Source: Betaproteobacteria bacterium
Lineage (GTDB): Bacteria > Pseudomonadota > Gammaproteobacteria > Burkholderiales > Ga0077523
Assembly (NCBI GenBank): GCA_016713305.1
Contig: JADJPK010000016.1
Span: forward strand, 62,001-126,000
Reading direction: 5' to 3'
Length of the DNA stretch: 64,000 nucleotides
Below are positions 29,526 through 38,201 of the stretch, piece after piece; position 1 is the first letter of the stretch, and the number at the start of each line of letters is the position of its first letter. The notes beneath the pieces are model-generated. The model saw only the letters and a list, made by a program, of their open reading frames with translations, ran no database searches and was not told the DNA's origin. A program made the translations under genes and the position numbers.

Positions 29526-29918
29526 CTACTGGGCGTCGGGATCCTTCAGGCCTTTGATGTACTTCGCGAGCGCTTCGATCTGCTCGCGCGACAGGACCTT
29601 CCTGAATCCGGGCATGGGCGTCTTGCCTCTGGTGATCTGTTCGATCACCTGCTCCTCGGTGAGCCTGGTGCCGGCAAGCTTGGGACCATCCGCAGCCTTC
29701 ATGCCGTAGTCCTGATGGCACCAGCTGCAATTGGTGGCGAACAACTTCCGCACGTCGATCTTCGGCTTTTCCGGAGCGGGCGGCGGGGGTGCGGGTTCAG
29801 CGGCTGCGGGCTGGGCATCCTTGGCGGGTTCTTCCGCTGCATGAGCGAAGCCCGTGACTCCCGCTGAAACTGTGACCACCAGGGCCGCAAGCCAGTGCTT
29901 GGACGCGGCGTGATTCAT
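29526..29918 (-). CDS. Periplasmic c-type cytochrome
   Basis: 130 residues: a signal peptide ending AHA, a Pro/Ala-rich linker, and a single-heme cytochrome c domain with CSWCH at residues 64-68 and a probable axial Met at 102 (TPMPGF), ending in an amphipathic helix (EQIEALAKYI). It lies directly downstream of the PQQ alcohol dehydrogenase on the same strand, 176 bp away with a terminator between. The likely role is electron acceptor for that enzyme, analogous to MxaG/XoxG-type cytochromes, although it is smaller than cytochrome cL. Confidence 0.88.
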   Translation of the reverse strand: MNHAASKHWLAALVVTVSAGVTGFAHAAEEPAKDAQPAAAEPAPPPPAPEKPKIDVRKLFATNCSWCHQDYGMKAADGPKLAGTRLTEEQVIEQITRGKTPMPGFRKVLSREQIEALAKYIKGLKDPDAQ

Positions 29919-29994
29919 GTTCTCTCCTTCACTTGTTCGAACTGCTCGATCCTTGGATCGTGTGGCGTAGTGGGGCACCTGGCGGTGCCGGACG

Positions 29995-30030
29995 AAAAAG
30001 CGGGCGAGGAATGTTACCCCTCGCCCGCTT
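29995..30030 (-). terminator. Terminator after the PQQ alcohol dehydrogenase
   Basis: On the minus strand AAGCGGGCGAGG pairs with CCTCGCCCGCTT around a 9-nt loop and is followed by TTTTT. It would stop or attenuate transcription before the cytochrome gene. Confidence 0.85.
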
Positions 30031-30094
30031 GAACGCGTAAAACGAAGCAGCCGTTTACGAAGTTATCCGTACCGGCGCTCCATCACCCGGTACT

Positions 30095-31837
30095 TCAGGG
30101 AAGCGCGAACACCATCAGCTGGCCCGCATCCGTGGGCATGCTGCAGAACGGCTCGCCGAACAGCGGGCAGTAGTTGCCGGCCACGTGGCTGCCCCAGCCC
30201 GTCACGACGGCAATGTATTGCTTGCCGCCGGCGGTGTAGGAGATGACGCCGCCGTGGTGGCCGATGCCGTTGTTGTGCTGCCACAGGGTCGCGCCGGTAC
30301 GGGCATCCAGAGCCTCGAACTTGCCATCGGCACCGGGCACGAACACGAGGTTGCCCTTGGTCGAAAGCAGGCTGGCCAGAGGCGGGTACTTGTACTCCTT
30401 CTCCCACTTGACCTTGCCGGAGATGGGATCACGCGCGGACACATGGCCGAAGGCCTTGCGTCCTGCCGGGTGCACCGACGTCCAGCTGGCGCCGAAGTAG
30501 GCCTGACCCGAGAACGCGGGAGGCGGATCCGCCTTCACGACCTCGATGTCGAAACACCACTCCTGGCCGACCTTGTACAGCAGCCCGGTGTTGGGGTTGT
30601 ACGCGCCGGTGTTCCAGCTGATCGCGCCGTCGATGGCGGGGCACACGCCGGTGTGCTTGCCTTCCGGCAGCTCGCGACGGCCGATGAGTTGACCGCTCTT
30701 CGCGTCGACGCCCTTGATGTAGTTGTACGTCTTGCCCAGCATGTAGGCGTTTTCGACCTTCAGCGGGGCATTGGCGGGATCGGCGTTGTAGACGAAGATG
30801 ATGCCGCCCTTGTTGGGGTGCACCATGTACCGCTTGCCGTTGCGCTCGATCGACATGAACTCACCGACAGCGCTGTCGAAGTCCCATGCGTCGTGCGGCA
30901 TTTCCTGGAACCAGGACTTCAGTTCGCCGGTGTCCGCATTGAGCACCACCACCGAGGAGCTGTACAGGTTGTCGCCAGGACGCGCACCGTCGGTCTTCCA
31001 GGCTTCGCCAGCCCAGTCGTAGTCAGGCGCCGGGTTGGCGGTGCCCCACCAGATCGAATTGGTCGCTTCGTCGAACGTGCCGGTCATCCAGCCGCCGCCA
31101 CCACCGGTCTTCCAGGAGTCGTTGCCCCAGCTCGCGCGGGAACGCTCGTCTCCACCGATGGTATCGAACTGCCAGCGCACTTCACCGGTGTTCGCGTCGA
31201 CCGCGAAGATCGGACCGCAGCAACCGGAGAGTTCGCCGCCGTTGGACCCGATGACCACCATGTCCTTCACGATGACGGGAGCGCCGGTGAAGCCCTTGTT
31301 GCCGCCTTCCACCGTGAGAATCATCTTGTCCCACACGACCTTTCCGGTTGCGGCGTCGAGGGCGATCATCCGGCCGTCGGTCGTGCCCATGTACACCTTG
31401 CCGTAGCCGATCGCGATGCCGCGGTTGTACGGGTTGTAGAAGGTACCTTCGGAGCGTTCTTGATCCAGTTTCGCGGCGTACTTCCACTTCATCTCACCGG
31501 TGGCACCGTCCAGAGCCCAGACCTGACCGGACGCGCTGGTGTAGTAGAGCGTGCCATCGACGGCGAGGGGGAACGACTGCACACCGCGCTTGCTCGCGCT
31601 CGGCGTGTGGACCCAGGCCACGCGCATGTTCTTCACGTTCGCCGCATTGATCTGGCTGAGATCGCTGTAGTGCCACGCCTTGTACGAGCCGTGGTACATC
31701 AGCCAGTTGTTGGGATCCTTGTCGGCGTTGTTCAGCCGATTGGCATCCACGGCGCCTGCGGCCGTCGCGACGCTTACCAGCGCTGCGGCTGCGAGCGCTT
31801 TCACGCTGCCTGCCAGGGGGGTGCTCCATCGCTTCAT
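30095..31837 (-). CDS. Lanthanide-type PQQ-dependent alcohol dehydrogenase
   Basis: 580-residue periplasmic quinoprotein with a signal peptide ending near AGA (about residue 28) and an eight-bladed propeller of repeated tryptophan-docking motifs (VDGTLYYTSASGQVWALDGATGE and others). Active-site residues can be placed: Glu202 in NGGE, Asn268 in TANPAP, catalytic Asp319, and an extra Asp321 in HDAWDFD. This Asp-X-Asp replaces the Asp-Tyr-Ala of calcium enzymes and marks rare-earth use, as in XoxF, ExaF and PedH. The adjacent cysteine pair at SGCCG (206-207) is not at the usual position of the vicinal disulfide. Substrate is unknown (methanol, ethanol or larger alcohols). No pqq biosynthesis genes are in the window. 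Confidence 0.92.
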   Translation of the reverse strand: MKRWSTPLAGSVKALAAAALVSVATAAGAVDANRLNNADKDPNNWLMYHGSYKAWHYSDLSQINAANVKNMRVAWVHTPSASKRGVQSFPLAVDGTLYYTSASGQVWALDGATGEMKWKYAAKLDQERSEGTFYNPYNRGIAIGYGKVYMGTTDGRMIALDAATGKVVWDKMILTVEGGNKGFTGAPVIVKDMVVIGSNGGELSGCCGPIFAVDANTGEVRWQFDTIGGDERSRASWGNDSWKTGGGGGWMTGTFDEATNSIWWGTANPAPDYDWAGEAWKTDGARPGDNLYSSSVVVLNADTGELKSWFQEMPHDAWDFDSAVGEFMSIERNGKRYMVHPNKGGIIFVYNADPANAPLKVENAYMLGKTYNYIKGVDAKSGQLIGRRELPEGKHTGVCPAIDGAISWNTGAYNPNTGLLYKVGQEWCFDIEVVKADPPPAFSGQAYFGASWTSVHPAGRKAFGHVSARDPISGKVKWEKEYKYPPLASLLSTKGNLVFVPGADGKFEALDARTGATLWQHNNGIGHHGGVISYTAGGKQYIAVVTGWGSHVAGNYCPLFGEPFCSMPTDAGQLMVFALP

Positions 31838-32264
31838 GACTCTCTCCCGAATTGTGCTGAAAAGTTGCTGCTGAACTCTTTCTTTGTTTCCCCTGCGAAA
31901 GCGATACCCGCCGATGCGCGAAAGCTTCGTGTCGCGACTGGCAGGACGCTACGCCGAGGAACGAAATCAATTTAGTCCCAGTTCGGCATATTTGCAAGAC
32001 AGCGGGAAATCGCTTCTTTCCGTGACAAATCAGAGACCCACGGACGGCGCGGTGCAGCATGCGACAGGACGGAAATGTCCAGGCCGCCGAAGCGCAGATG
32101 TCATTCTTCGAAACTCGATCCGAGCCTTTGGTAGCTGGTGAATCAGCGCTTTCGGCGCTGCGCACTGACGACCGCGGGAATGGCCGGGGAGCGCTGCCCG
32201 GAGACGCGTCTGCCGAGGGTGTGATGCGGCGCAGCAACTCGATGCGGGCCGGCCGCCGGTTGGT
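31838..32264. other. Intergenic region upstream of the PQQ dehydrogenase
   Basis: 427 bp between the dehydrogenase start (minus) and the corA stop (minus). It presumably holds the dehydrogenase promoter. No convincing gene seen. Confidence 0.45.
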
Positions 32265-33329
32265 TCAGAGCCAGCGTTTGAGCACGAAGAACGCGGCCAT
32301 CGAGACACCCATGACGAACATGACGCCCAGCGTTCCGGCGAAGCCCCACTCCCCCTCGAGGGGAGGCATGGTCCGGAAGTTCATTCCGAAGATGCCCGTG
32401 ATGAACGTCAGGGGCATGAAGACGGCGGAGAAGACCGCCAGCACCTTCATGATCGTGTTGGTGCGATTGCTCTGCGTCGAAAGATAGGTGGCGAGGATGT
32501 CGGACAGCAGGTCCTGGTAGGCCTCGATGCCGTCGATCACCTGTTCGATGTGATCCTGGAGATCCCGGAGGAACGGCTGGGTGGCCTTGGCAATGAGCAT
32601 CGTATCCGTGTGCCGCAGGCTCGCGATCGTCTCCTTCATCGGCCACACCGATTTGCGCATGAACAGCAGTTCGCGCTTCAGCTGGTGGATCTCCCGCAGG
32701 ACCGCGGGTTCCGGGCGGGTCATCACGGCGTCGTCCACGCGTTCGATGCGGTCGCCCAGTCTTTCCAGGACCATAAAGTAGTGGTCGATGACCAGATCGA
32801 GCAGGCAGTACGCGAGGAAATCCGAGCGCTGGCGCCGGATACGGCCAACGGAGCCCCGTATCCGTTCCCGCAACGGATCGAAGAAGTCTCCGGCGCGTTC
32901 CTGGAACGAAATCACGTAGTGGGCACCCAGGACGATCGACAACTGCTCGGAGTCCATCGCATCCCTGGCCTTGGACCACTCGAGCATCTTGAGCACGATG
33001 TAGAGGTGGTCGCCGTGATCCTCCACCTTGGCGCGCTGATCCGTGTTGAGGATGTCCTCCTGCATGAGCGGATGAAACCCCAGCACGCGACCGAACGCGG
33101 CGACGAGACCCGGCTCGCCGATCTCGTCGACATTGATCCAGGTGACCGTGGCCGTGTCCTTGAACTGCAGACATTCGTCGATGGTCGCGATGTCCCGTTC
33201 TTCCACGTGCTGCTCGTCGTAGTCGATCACGGAAATCCGCGTGTCCTGCTCCCGGCGATCTCCCACGTACACGAGCGAACCTGGGGGCAGTCCCGCTTTT
33301 GCGGAGCGCTTCTTCATCAGCCTGGCCAT
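32265..33329 (-). CDS. corA: CorA family magnesium/cobalt transporter
   Basis: 354 residues: a large N-terminal cytoplasmic domain with long helices, then two C-terminal transmembrane helices with the diagnostic loop TGIFGMNF (GMN) before the second. This forms a pentameric divalent-cation channel. It lies 6 bp downstream of the MarR regulator on the same strand, so the two may be co-transcribed, but a functional link is not obvious. Confidence 0.94.
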   Translation of the reverse strand: MARLMKKRSAKAGLPPGSLVYVGDRREQDTRISVIDYDEQHVEERDIATIDECLQFKDTATVTWINVDEIGEPGLVAAFGRVLGFHPLMQEDILNTDQRAKVEDHGDHLYIVLKMLEWSKARDAMDSEQLSIVLGAHYVISFQERAGDFFDPLRERIRGSVGRIRRQRSDFLAYCLLDLVIDHYFMVLERLGDRIERVDDAVMTRPEPAVLREIHQLKRELLFMRKSVWPMKETIASLRHTDTMLIAKATQPFLRDLQDHIEQVIDGIEAYQDLLSDILATYLSTQSNRTNTIMKVLAVFSAVFMPLTFITGIFGMNFRTMPPLEGEWGFAGTLGVMFVMGVSMAAFFVLKRWL

Positions 33330-33335
33330 GGGCGG

Positions 33336-33824
33336 TTACCTTCGTGACGGTGCGAGCGAGTCGAGCAGTTCGATCAGGCGGCGGCGGTTTGGTTGGGACA
33401 GCCCGGCGGCGATCTGCGCCTCGTGAGCGCGTACCGCTTCCTTGGCCATGGTCAGGAGATCTGCGCCGGCTGCGGTCAGGAACAGGCCGTTGGATCGTCG
33501 ATCTTTCGGAGCGGCTCGGCGTTCGACCAGCGAGCGCAACTCCAGCCTGTCCAGGGCCGGAACGAGCGTCGAGCGGTCCAGGCGGGCCGCTTCCGCGAGC
33601 CGCGTCTGTTTCATGCCCGGATTCGCCTCGATGATCACCAGCAGGGCGAAGAGTCCTGGTGAAAGATCCAGATCCGCCAGCGCACCGGCGAAATCCGCAA
33701 AGATCGCCATCTGGGCGAGGCGGACGTGATATCCGATGAGCTCGGGCAACATGCCCAGATCGATGTCGTGCTCGGTCGGGGAAGGAAGCGCGCCGCCGGA
33801 ACCGAACTGCCGGGTGGTGGTCAC
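33336..33824 (-). CDS. MarR family transcriptional regulator
   Basis: 162 residues from GTG 33824. It is a winged-helix MarR protein (LSPGLFALLVIIEANPGMKQTRLAEAARLDRSTLVPALDRLELRSLVERRAAPKDRRSNGLFLTAAG). It diverges from the gentisate operon over a 79-bp gap that contains the operon's promoter. It is therefore the likely regulator, probably relieved by an aromatic ligand as for other MarR regulators of aromatic catabolism. Confidence 0.9.
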   Translation of the reverse strand: MTTTRQFGSGGALPSPTEHDIDLGMLPELIGYHVRLAQMAIFADFAGALADLDLSPGLFALLVIIEANPGMKQTRLAEAARLDRSTLVPALDRLELRSLVERRAAPKDRRSNGLFLTAAGADLLTMAKEAVRAHEAQIAAGLSQPNRRRLIELLDSLAPSRR

Positions 33825-33829
33825 ATTGT

Positions 33830-33858
33830 TTGACTTCCAACTAAACGGCTTCGATACT
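33830..33858 (+). promoter_or_regulatory. Sigma-70 promoter of the gentisate operon
   Basis: TTGACT (33830-33835), a 17-bp spacer and GATACT (33853-33858), 45 bp before the first ATG. It lies within the divergent MarR gap, so MarR bound here would block it. Confidence 0.65.
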
Positions 33859-33903
33859 ACCAACAACCCTGGAACCGTAAAACCGACGGCCCCACTTTCC
33901 ACC

Positions 33904-34956
33904 ATGACCGTCGCTCTTCGCATCGACGACTGTAGCGGTAACGCCACGCAGGTGACTGCCGAGGAAGGCGACACCGTGCTCGACGCCTTGCTGATGGAGG
34001 GGATTGCCTTTCCGTACAGCTGCCAGTCCGGCAATTGCGGTACCTGTCGGTGCGAACTGGTGTCGGGCGATGTCCTGGAACTGGAACGGTCCGAGCATGC
34101 GCTGTCCGAAGCCGATCGCATGCGTGGAGTCATCCTTGCATGCCGGACACAGTTGTGGTCGGACACGCACGTAAGCCGGTTGAGCGAAGACGATTTCGTC
34201 GTGCATCCGTCACGCGTCCTGCAGTGTCGGCTGGCCGCAGGGGAGAGGCTCGCGGGTGGGAAATGGCGTGTCACCCTGAACATCCTGTCGGGCGGACCAT
34301 TCGATTTTTCGGCGGGCCAGTACGCCGACCTCGAGTTCGCTGGCGTTCCCGGCCGACCCATCACCTGCGCCATGGCCAGTGGGGAAGGCCAAGACACGCT
34401 CGAGTTCCACGTGACGAGCCGCCGTGCGGACGTCCCGGGCGCTCCGGACTTCGAGGCGATGGAAGTGGGGCGGGCGGTAACCGTGAGCGGGCCGCGAGGA
34501 GGCGCGTATCTGCGCACGTCCCACGCAGCGCCCATCGTCTTGATCGTCTCGGCCGCCGGGGTGGCCTCCGCCGTTTCCATTCTTTCCACTCTCCGGCACA
34601 AAGGCCTTCGCAACGAAGTGCATGGGTATTTCGTGCTGAACCATGCCGAAGACGCTTACGGGGTCGACGAACTGGGGGCGGCCGCCGCCGGCAACGAAAG
34701 GGTGAAGTTGCATGTCTTGAATCCGTCAGGCCATGGGGCCGGCCAATTCCCCGTCCGGCAGTTGTCACCGGCCCTTGCGATGGGGGCCGATTTCGCCGAC
34801 ATGACTGGAATCATGGCGTACATCGCCGGACCCACCAGCCTGTACGAGGAACTTGCACCTGTGCTGCGTGCGCTCGGCGTGCGGGGGCGCGACATCCTCT
34901 GCGACGTTCCGGTGCAGGGCGACGCGGGTGCCGCGGTGTCCCGGGAGGCGGCATGA
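33904..34956 (+). CDS. Ferredoxin-flavin oxidoreductase (oxygenase reductase)
   Basis: 350 residues. The N-terminal plant-type [2Fe-2S] ferredoxin has ligands Cys40, Cys45, Cys48 and Cys80 (CQSGNCGTC...ILAC). A ferredoxin-NADP reductase-like FAD domain (GRPITCAMASGEG) and NAD domain follow, with GPRGGAYL and a C-terminal acidic/aromatic tail. This order (ferredoxin first) is that of BenC/XylZ and other one-component reductases that deliver electrons from NAD(P)H to an oxygenase. It is the first gene of the operon and overlaps the SDR by 4 bp. The only oxygenase-like partner nearby is the PaaA-like diiron protein. Confidence 0.92.
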   Translation: MTVALRIDDCSGNATQVTAEEGDTVLDALLMEGIAFPYSCQSGNCGTCRCELVSGDVLELERSEHALSEADRMRGVILACRTQLWSDTHVSRLSEDDFVVHPSRVLQCRLAAGERLAGGKWRVTLNILSGGPFDFSAGQYADLEFAGVPGRPITCAMASGEGQDTLEFHVTSRRADVPGAPDFEAMEVGRAVTVSGPRGGAYLRTSHAAPIVLIVSAAGVASAVSILSTLRHKGLRNEVHGYFVLNHAEDAYGVDELGAAAAGNERVKLHVLNPSGHGAGQFPVRQLSPALAMGADFADMTGIMAYIAGPTSLYEELAPVLRALGVRGRDILCDVPVQGDAGAAVSREAA

Positions 34957-35888
34957 CGGCGGGGCAGGCCTTGTTGGAAGGGCGGGTCGCCCTGGTGACG
35001 GGCGGCGCACGGGGCATCGGTTGGGAGATCTGCCGGACATTGATCGCCCACGGCGCCAAGGTGATGATCGTGGACAACGGTGTTTCCATCGGTGGAGATG
35101 ATCCCGATCCGACGTGTGCCCTGGCGGCAGCGACCCGTCTCGGACAGGGGGCAGCCGCCTCCACGCGGGATGTCGGAGTGGCGGGTGAAGGCGAAGCGGC
35201 CGTCGCAGAAGCCGTGGAGCGGTTCGGGGCGCTCGATATCGTCGTGAACAATGCGGCGATCCTGAGGGATGCGCTGGTGTTCAAGCTGCGCCGCGCCGAT
35301 TGGGAAAGGGTCCTCTCCGTGAATCTGATGGGTCCCATCGAGATCCTGGGAGCAGCCTCAGCGGTACTGAGGGAACAGGCGAAATCGGGCCGGTCCCCCG
35401 GCCGCATCGTGAATATCGTCTCCTCGGCCGGGCTGATCGGCAATTTCGGCCAGACCGCCTATGCCTCGGCGAAGGCGGGCCTCGTCGGAGCGACACGCGT
35501 AGCCGCCATGGACCTTGCCCGCGCGGGCATTTCGTGCAACGCGGTCGCCCCCTTTGCCGCGACCCGGGTGACGGAATCGATCCAGCCGGCAAACGAGGCT
35601 CAGGCGTCGTACAAGGAGCGCGCGCTGCGCGTACCCGCCGCACACGTCGCGCGCGTCGTCTCGTTTCTCGTCAGCGGAGCCAACCACTTCACCGGCCAGG
35701 TGTTCGGCGTGCGAGGCCGCGAGGTCTTCCTTTTCGGGCAACCGCGTCCGGTTGCCCGCATCGTTGCAGACGCTTCGGACAGCCAGGACGTGCTTGCGCT
35801 GGGAGGCGTGATGGAAGCGGCCTTCTCGGAGCATCTGACGAGTCTCGCCACCGATCTGGAATTGTTCGACACCGAACCCTTGCCGTAG
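34953..35888 (+). CDS. SDR family dehydrogenase
   Basis: 311-residue short-chain dehydrogenase with TGGARGIG nucleotide loop, VNNAAI, an SSAG serine block and active-site YASAKAG. The N-terminal part resembles the dehydrogenase domain of hydroxyacyl-CoA/multifunctional enzymes, and there is a C-terminal extension of about 50 residues with a FLFGQPRPVARI segment. In this operon it could dehydrogenate a diol or hydroxy intermediate formed by the diiron oxygenase. The substrate cannot be deduced. ATGA overlap with the preceding reductase indicates translational coupling. Confidence 0.88.
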   Translation: MTAGQALLEGRVALVTGGARGIGWEICRTLIAHGAKVMIVDNGVSIGGDDPDPTCALAAATRLGQGAAASTRDVGVAGEGEAAVAEAVERFGALDIVVNNAAILRDALVFKLRRADWERVLSVNLMGPIEILGAASAVLREQAKSGRSPGRIVNIVSSAGLIGNFGQTAYASAKAGLVGATRVAAMDLARAGISCNAVAPFAATRVTESIQPANEAQASYKERALRVPAAHVARVVSFLVSGANHFTGQVFGVRGREVFLFGQPRPVARIVADASDSQDVLALGGVMEAAFSEHLTSLATDLELFDTEPLP

Positions 35889-35899
35889 GAGACAGCCCC

Positions 35900-36601
35900 A
35901 TGCCCGATGCCGCGTACACCGACGTCAAGACCGTCGGAGATCTCGCCGCCCAGTCCCCGGAGTACCGTTCCGCCGTGGAAAAGATCGTCGTGAGCCATGC
36001 CGTGAACGAACTGCACGGGGCTCGCGTTTTCGACGAGCCGGCGATCGCCCTGGCGCCCACCCCGTATGCCAAGTGGCTCACGTGCCGGGTGGCCATGGAG
36101 GAATACCACCACCATGTGCGCTTCCGGGCGCTTGCGGACGAGATGGGCATCGCGCCCGAGCGCATGGACCCCAGCGTCAAGAAGCCCCTGTCCATCTTCG
36201 AGTTCCAGTTGAAGACCTGGCCGGAGTTCTGTGTGATCAAGGCAGTGGCGGACTACGCGGAGATCCTTCAGGTCGAGGACCTCCTGCACTGTTCCTTCCA
36301 TCCCCTGCGAAATCTCGGACGCATCACCATGCCCGAGGAGAAGTTCCACGCCAAGTTCGGCAAGGACTTCTGTCTCGAACTGGTCCAGGGCGGGCGGGGC
36401 CCCGAAGTCCAGGACGCGCTCGATCGCTACTTTCCTCTCACGCCGGCGTTCTTCGGCGCCTCCAACTCCAGGAACAACGAGATGTTCAGGCGGTTCGGCC
36501 TCAAGCAGCGCAGCAACGACGAGATGCGTGCCGACTTCATGGGGCGGGTCACGGAACTCGTGGAGAAGGACCTCGGCCTGCGTGTGCCGGCCCTCCATTG
36601 A
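35900..36601 (+). CDS. PaaA-like diiron (ferritin-fold) protein
   Basis: 233 residues resembling the phenylacetic-acid-catabolic (PaaA/PaaC) ferritin-like family. A full diiron ligand set can be seen: Glu38, the ExxH pair at 67-71 (EEYHHH), Glu126 near VEDLLHC and the ExxH at 147-150 (EEKFH). PaaC-type structural subunits lack a full set, so this is probably a catalytic subunit. It lies between an SDR and gentisate 1,2-dioxygenase and shares an operon with a ferredoxin reductase. I infer a hydroxylase or epoxidase making gentisate or its precursor. No second oxygenase subunit or effector protein is nearby. Confidence 0.75.
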   Translation: MPDAAYTDVKTVGDLAAQSPEYRSAVEKIVVSHAVNELHGARVFDEPAIALAPTPYAKWLTCRVAMEEYHHHVRFRALADEMGIAPERMDPSVKKPLSIFEFQLKTWPEFCVIKAVADYAEILQVEDLLHCSFHPLRNLGRITMPEEKFHAKFGKDFCLELVQGGRGPEVQDALDRYFPLTPAFFGASNSRNNEMFRRFGLKQRSNDEMRADFMGRVTELVEKDLGLRVPALH

Positions 36602-36612
36602 GCTTCGCTCCC

Positions 36613-37656
36613 GTGAACTCGCCTGCCTCCCCGCCGTCCGAGCGCACCGACTATTACCGGCGCATCGCATCCCGTCAGCTGACGCCCCTCTGGGAGTCGC
36701 TGTCGACACTGGTCCCCGAGCGGCCGCGCTCTCCCTGCGTGGCGCATCTCTGGCGCTACGACGACATCCGCGGTCCGTTGATGGAGTCCGGCACACTCAT
36801 CACGGCCCGGGAGGCGGTGCGGCGGGTGCTCATCCTGGAGAACCCCGGGTTGCCGGGGTCGTCCGCCATCACCCAGTCGCTTTACGCCGGGCTGCAACTG
36901 ATCATGCCGGGAGAAGTCGCGCCCAGCCATCGGCATACCCAGTCGGCGCTGCGTCTCGTCGTCGAGGGAAGCGGTGCATACACCGCCGTCGATGGCGAGC
37001 GGGCCACCATGCAACCCGGCGATTTCATCATCACGCCGTCCTGGACGTGGCACGACCACGGCAACGATTCGGCGAATCCGGTGGTCTGGCTCGACGGTCT
37101 GGACATCCCCACCATCAGGTTCTTCGATTGCGGGTTCGCGGAGAATCTGGCCATGGAATCTCAGCCGGTTTCGCGGCCGGAAGGTGACGCTCTGGCACGG
37201 TACGGGGCCAACATGCTGCCGGTGGATCACGCGGCAGGTCCGGGCGCTTCACCGGTCTTTGCCTATCCGTTCGTTCGCAGCCGCGAGGCACTTCAGCGGC
37301 TCGCTCAAGCCGGGCCCGCCGATGCCTGGCACGGGTACAAGATGCGTTTCGTGAATCCGGCCACGGGAGGGCCCGCGATGCCCACGATGGGCGCCTATCT
37401 GCAACTCCTGCCGGCCGGATTTTCCGGCAGCTGCCGGAGAAGCACCGACGGCACCGTGTACCACTGCATCAGCGGACGTGGCACGGCAGTCGTGGAGGAC
37501 AACCGTTTCGAATTCGGTCCGCGCGACACCTTCGTGGTGCCTTCCTGGAACGCAGTGCGTTTCGAGTCAGGCGGCGAGGACGTCTTCGTGTTCAGCTTTT
37601 CGGACAGACCGGTCCAGGAGGCGCTGTGCGTCTGGCGCGAACAGAAGATCTCGTGA
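36613..37656 (+). CDS. Gentisate 1,2-dioxygenase
   Basis: Cleaves gentisate (2,5-dihydroxybenzoate) to maleylpyruvate. 347-residue bicupin from GTG 36613. The N-terminal cupin has the iron-binding block PSHRHTQSALRLVVEG (His106, His108) and a second histidine block WTWHDHG near 147-149. The C-terminal cupin carries DGTVYHCISGRGTAVVEDN. The length and motifs match the family. The stop overlaps the next start (GTGA). Confidence 0.94.
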   Translation: MNSPASPPSERTDYYRRIASRQLTPLWESLSTLVPERPRSPCVAHLWRYDDIRGPLMESGTLITAREAVRRVLILENPGLPGSSAITQSLYAGLQLIMPGEVAPSHRHTQSALRLVVEGSGAYTAVDGERATMQPGDFIITPSWTWHDHGNDSANPVVWLDGLDIPTIRFFDCGFAENLAMESQPVSRPEGDALARYGANMLPVDHAAGPGASPVFAYPFVRSREALQRLAQAGPADAWHGYKMRFVNPATGGPAMPTMGAYLQLLPAGFSGSCRRSTDGTVYHCISGRGTAVVEDNRFEFGPRDTFVVPSWNAVRFESGGEDVFVFSFSDRPVQEALCVWREQKIS

Positions 37657-38180
37657 GCGATCCGGCTCGTCTGCTTTCAGTGGGCTGGTTCACCGCGTGC
37701 GGGCTGCCGCTGGAGCGCAGCGACATCGCCGACGCGCGGGCCTATCTCGATGCCCTGGGCGTTCATCCCTCGGTCCGCGTGGAGCCTGCCGCCTCCTGGG
37801 AGCATGCGGAGCGGATCATTCGCAACCCCACGTGGGACGAATCGTGGTGGCAAAGGGAAGAATCGGAACGCAAGGCGCTGCTCCAGAGATGCATCGGTCG
37901 GTTGGGCGAGGCCGAGGCCATGACGGCCCTCGACCTCGGGCTGTCCGTCGACCATGAGTTGATTCATGCGGCCGCGACGACGGCGGCAGCGCGTCTGGGG
38001 GTGACGGATCCGTCGCTGGTGCGTGCCGCAGCCGGGGCGGCCGGCATGGCGGCCCACGGACTGGCACTTGCCAGGCTCGCGCAGGCGACCGATGACCACG
38101 TCTTCATGCGAAAATACGCACTCTTCGAAGGCGGACGCTGGCCGCTGGGCCTCGTGGGCGGCGTCTTCCACCTGTTCTGA
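37653..38180 (+). CDS. Unknown protein in the gentisate operon
   Basis: 175 residues from GTG 37653, overlapping the dioxygenase stop by 4 bp. Mainly alpha-helical, with WWQREESERKALLQRCIGRLGEAEAMTAL, an Ala-rich middle (HAAATTAAARLG) and a C-terminal GGRWPLGLVGG segment. No signal peptide and no recognised domain. The tight coupling suggests it works with the dioxygenase or upstream oxygenase, perhaps as an assembly or effector subunit; this is inference from position only. Confidence 0.75.
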   Translation: MSDPARLLSVGWFTACGLPLERSDIADARAYLDALGVHPSVRVEPAASWEHAERIIRNPTWDESWWQREESERKALLQRCIGRLGEAEAMTALDLGLSVDHELIHAAATTAAARLGVTDPSLVRAAAGAAGMAAHGLALARLAQATDDHVFMRKYALFEGGRWPLGLVGGVFHLF

Positions 38181-38201
38181 CGTACCTGTTTCGGAACCGA
38201 C

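Noticed and set aside
30095..31837. Naming the quinoprotein xoxF
   Set aside because: The Asp-X-Asp signature supports lanthanide use, but the sequence differs from XoxF around the active site and no xoxG/xoxJ are adjacent, so a methanol-specific name is not justified.
30185..31975. 596-codon plus frame antisense to the PQQ alcohol dehydrogenase
   Set aside because: Shadow of a certain gene, no protein features.
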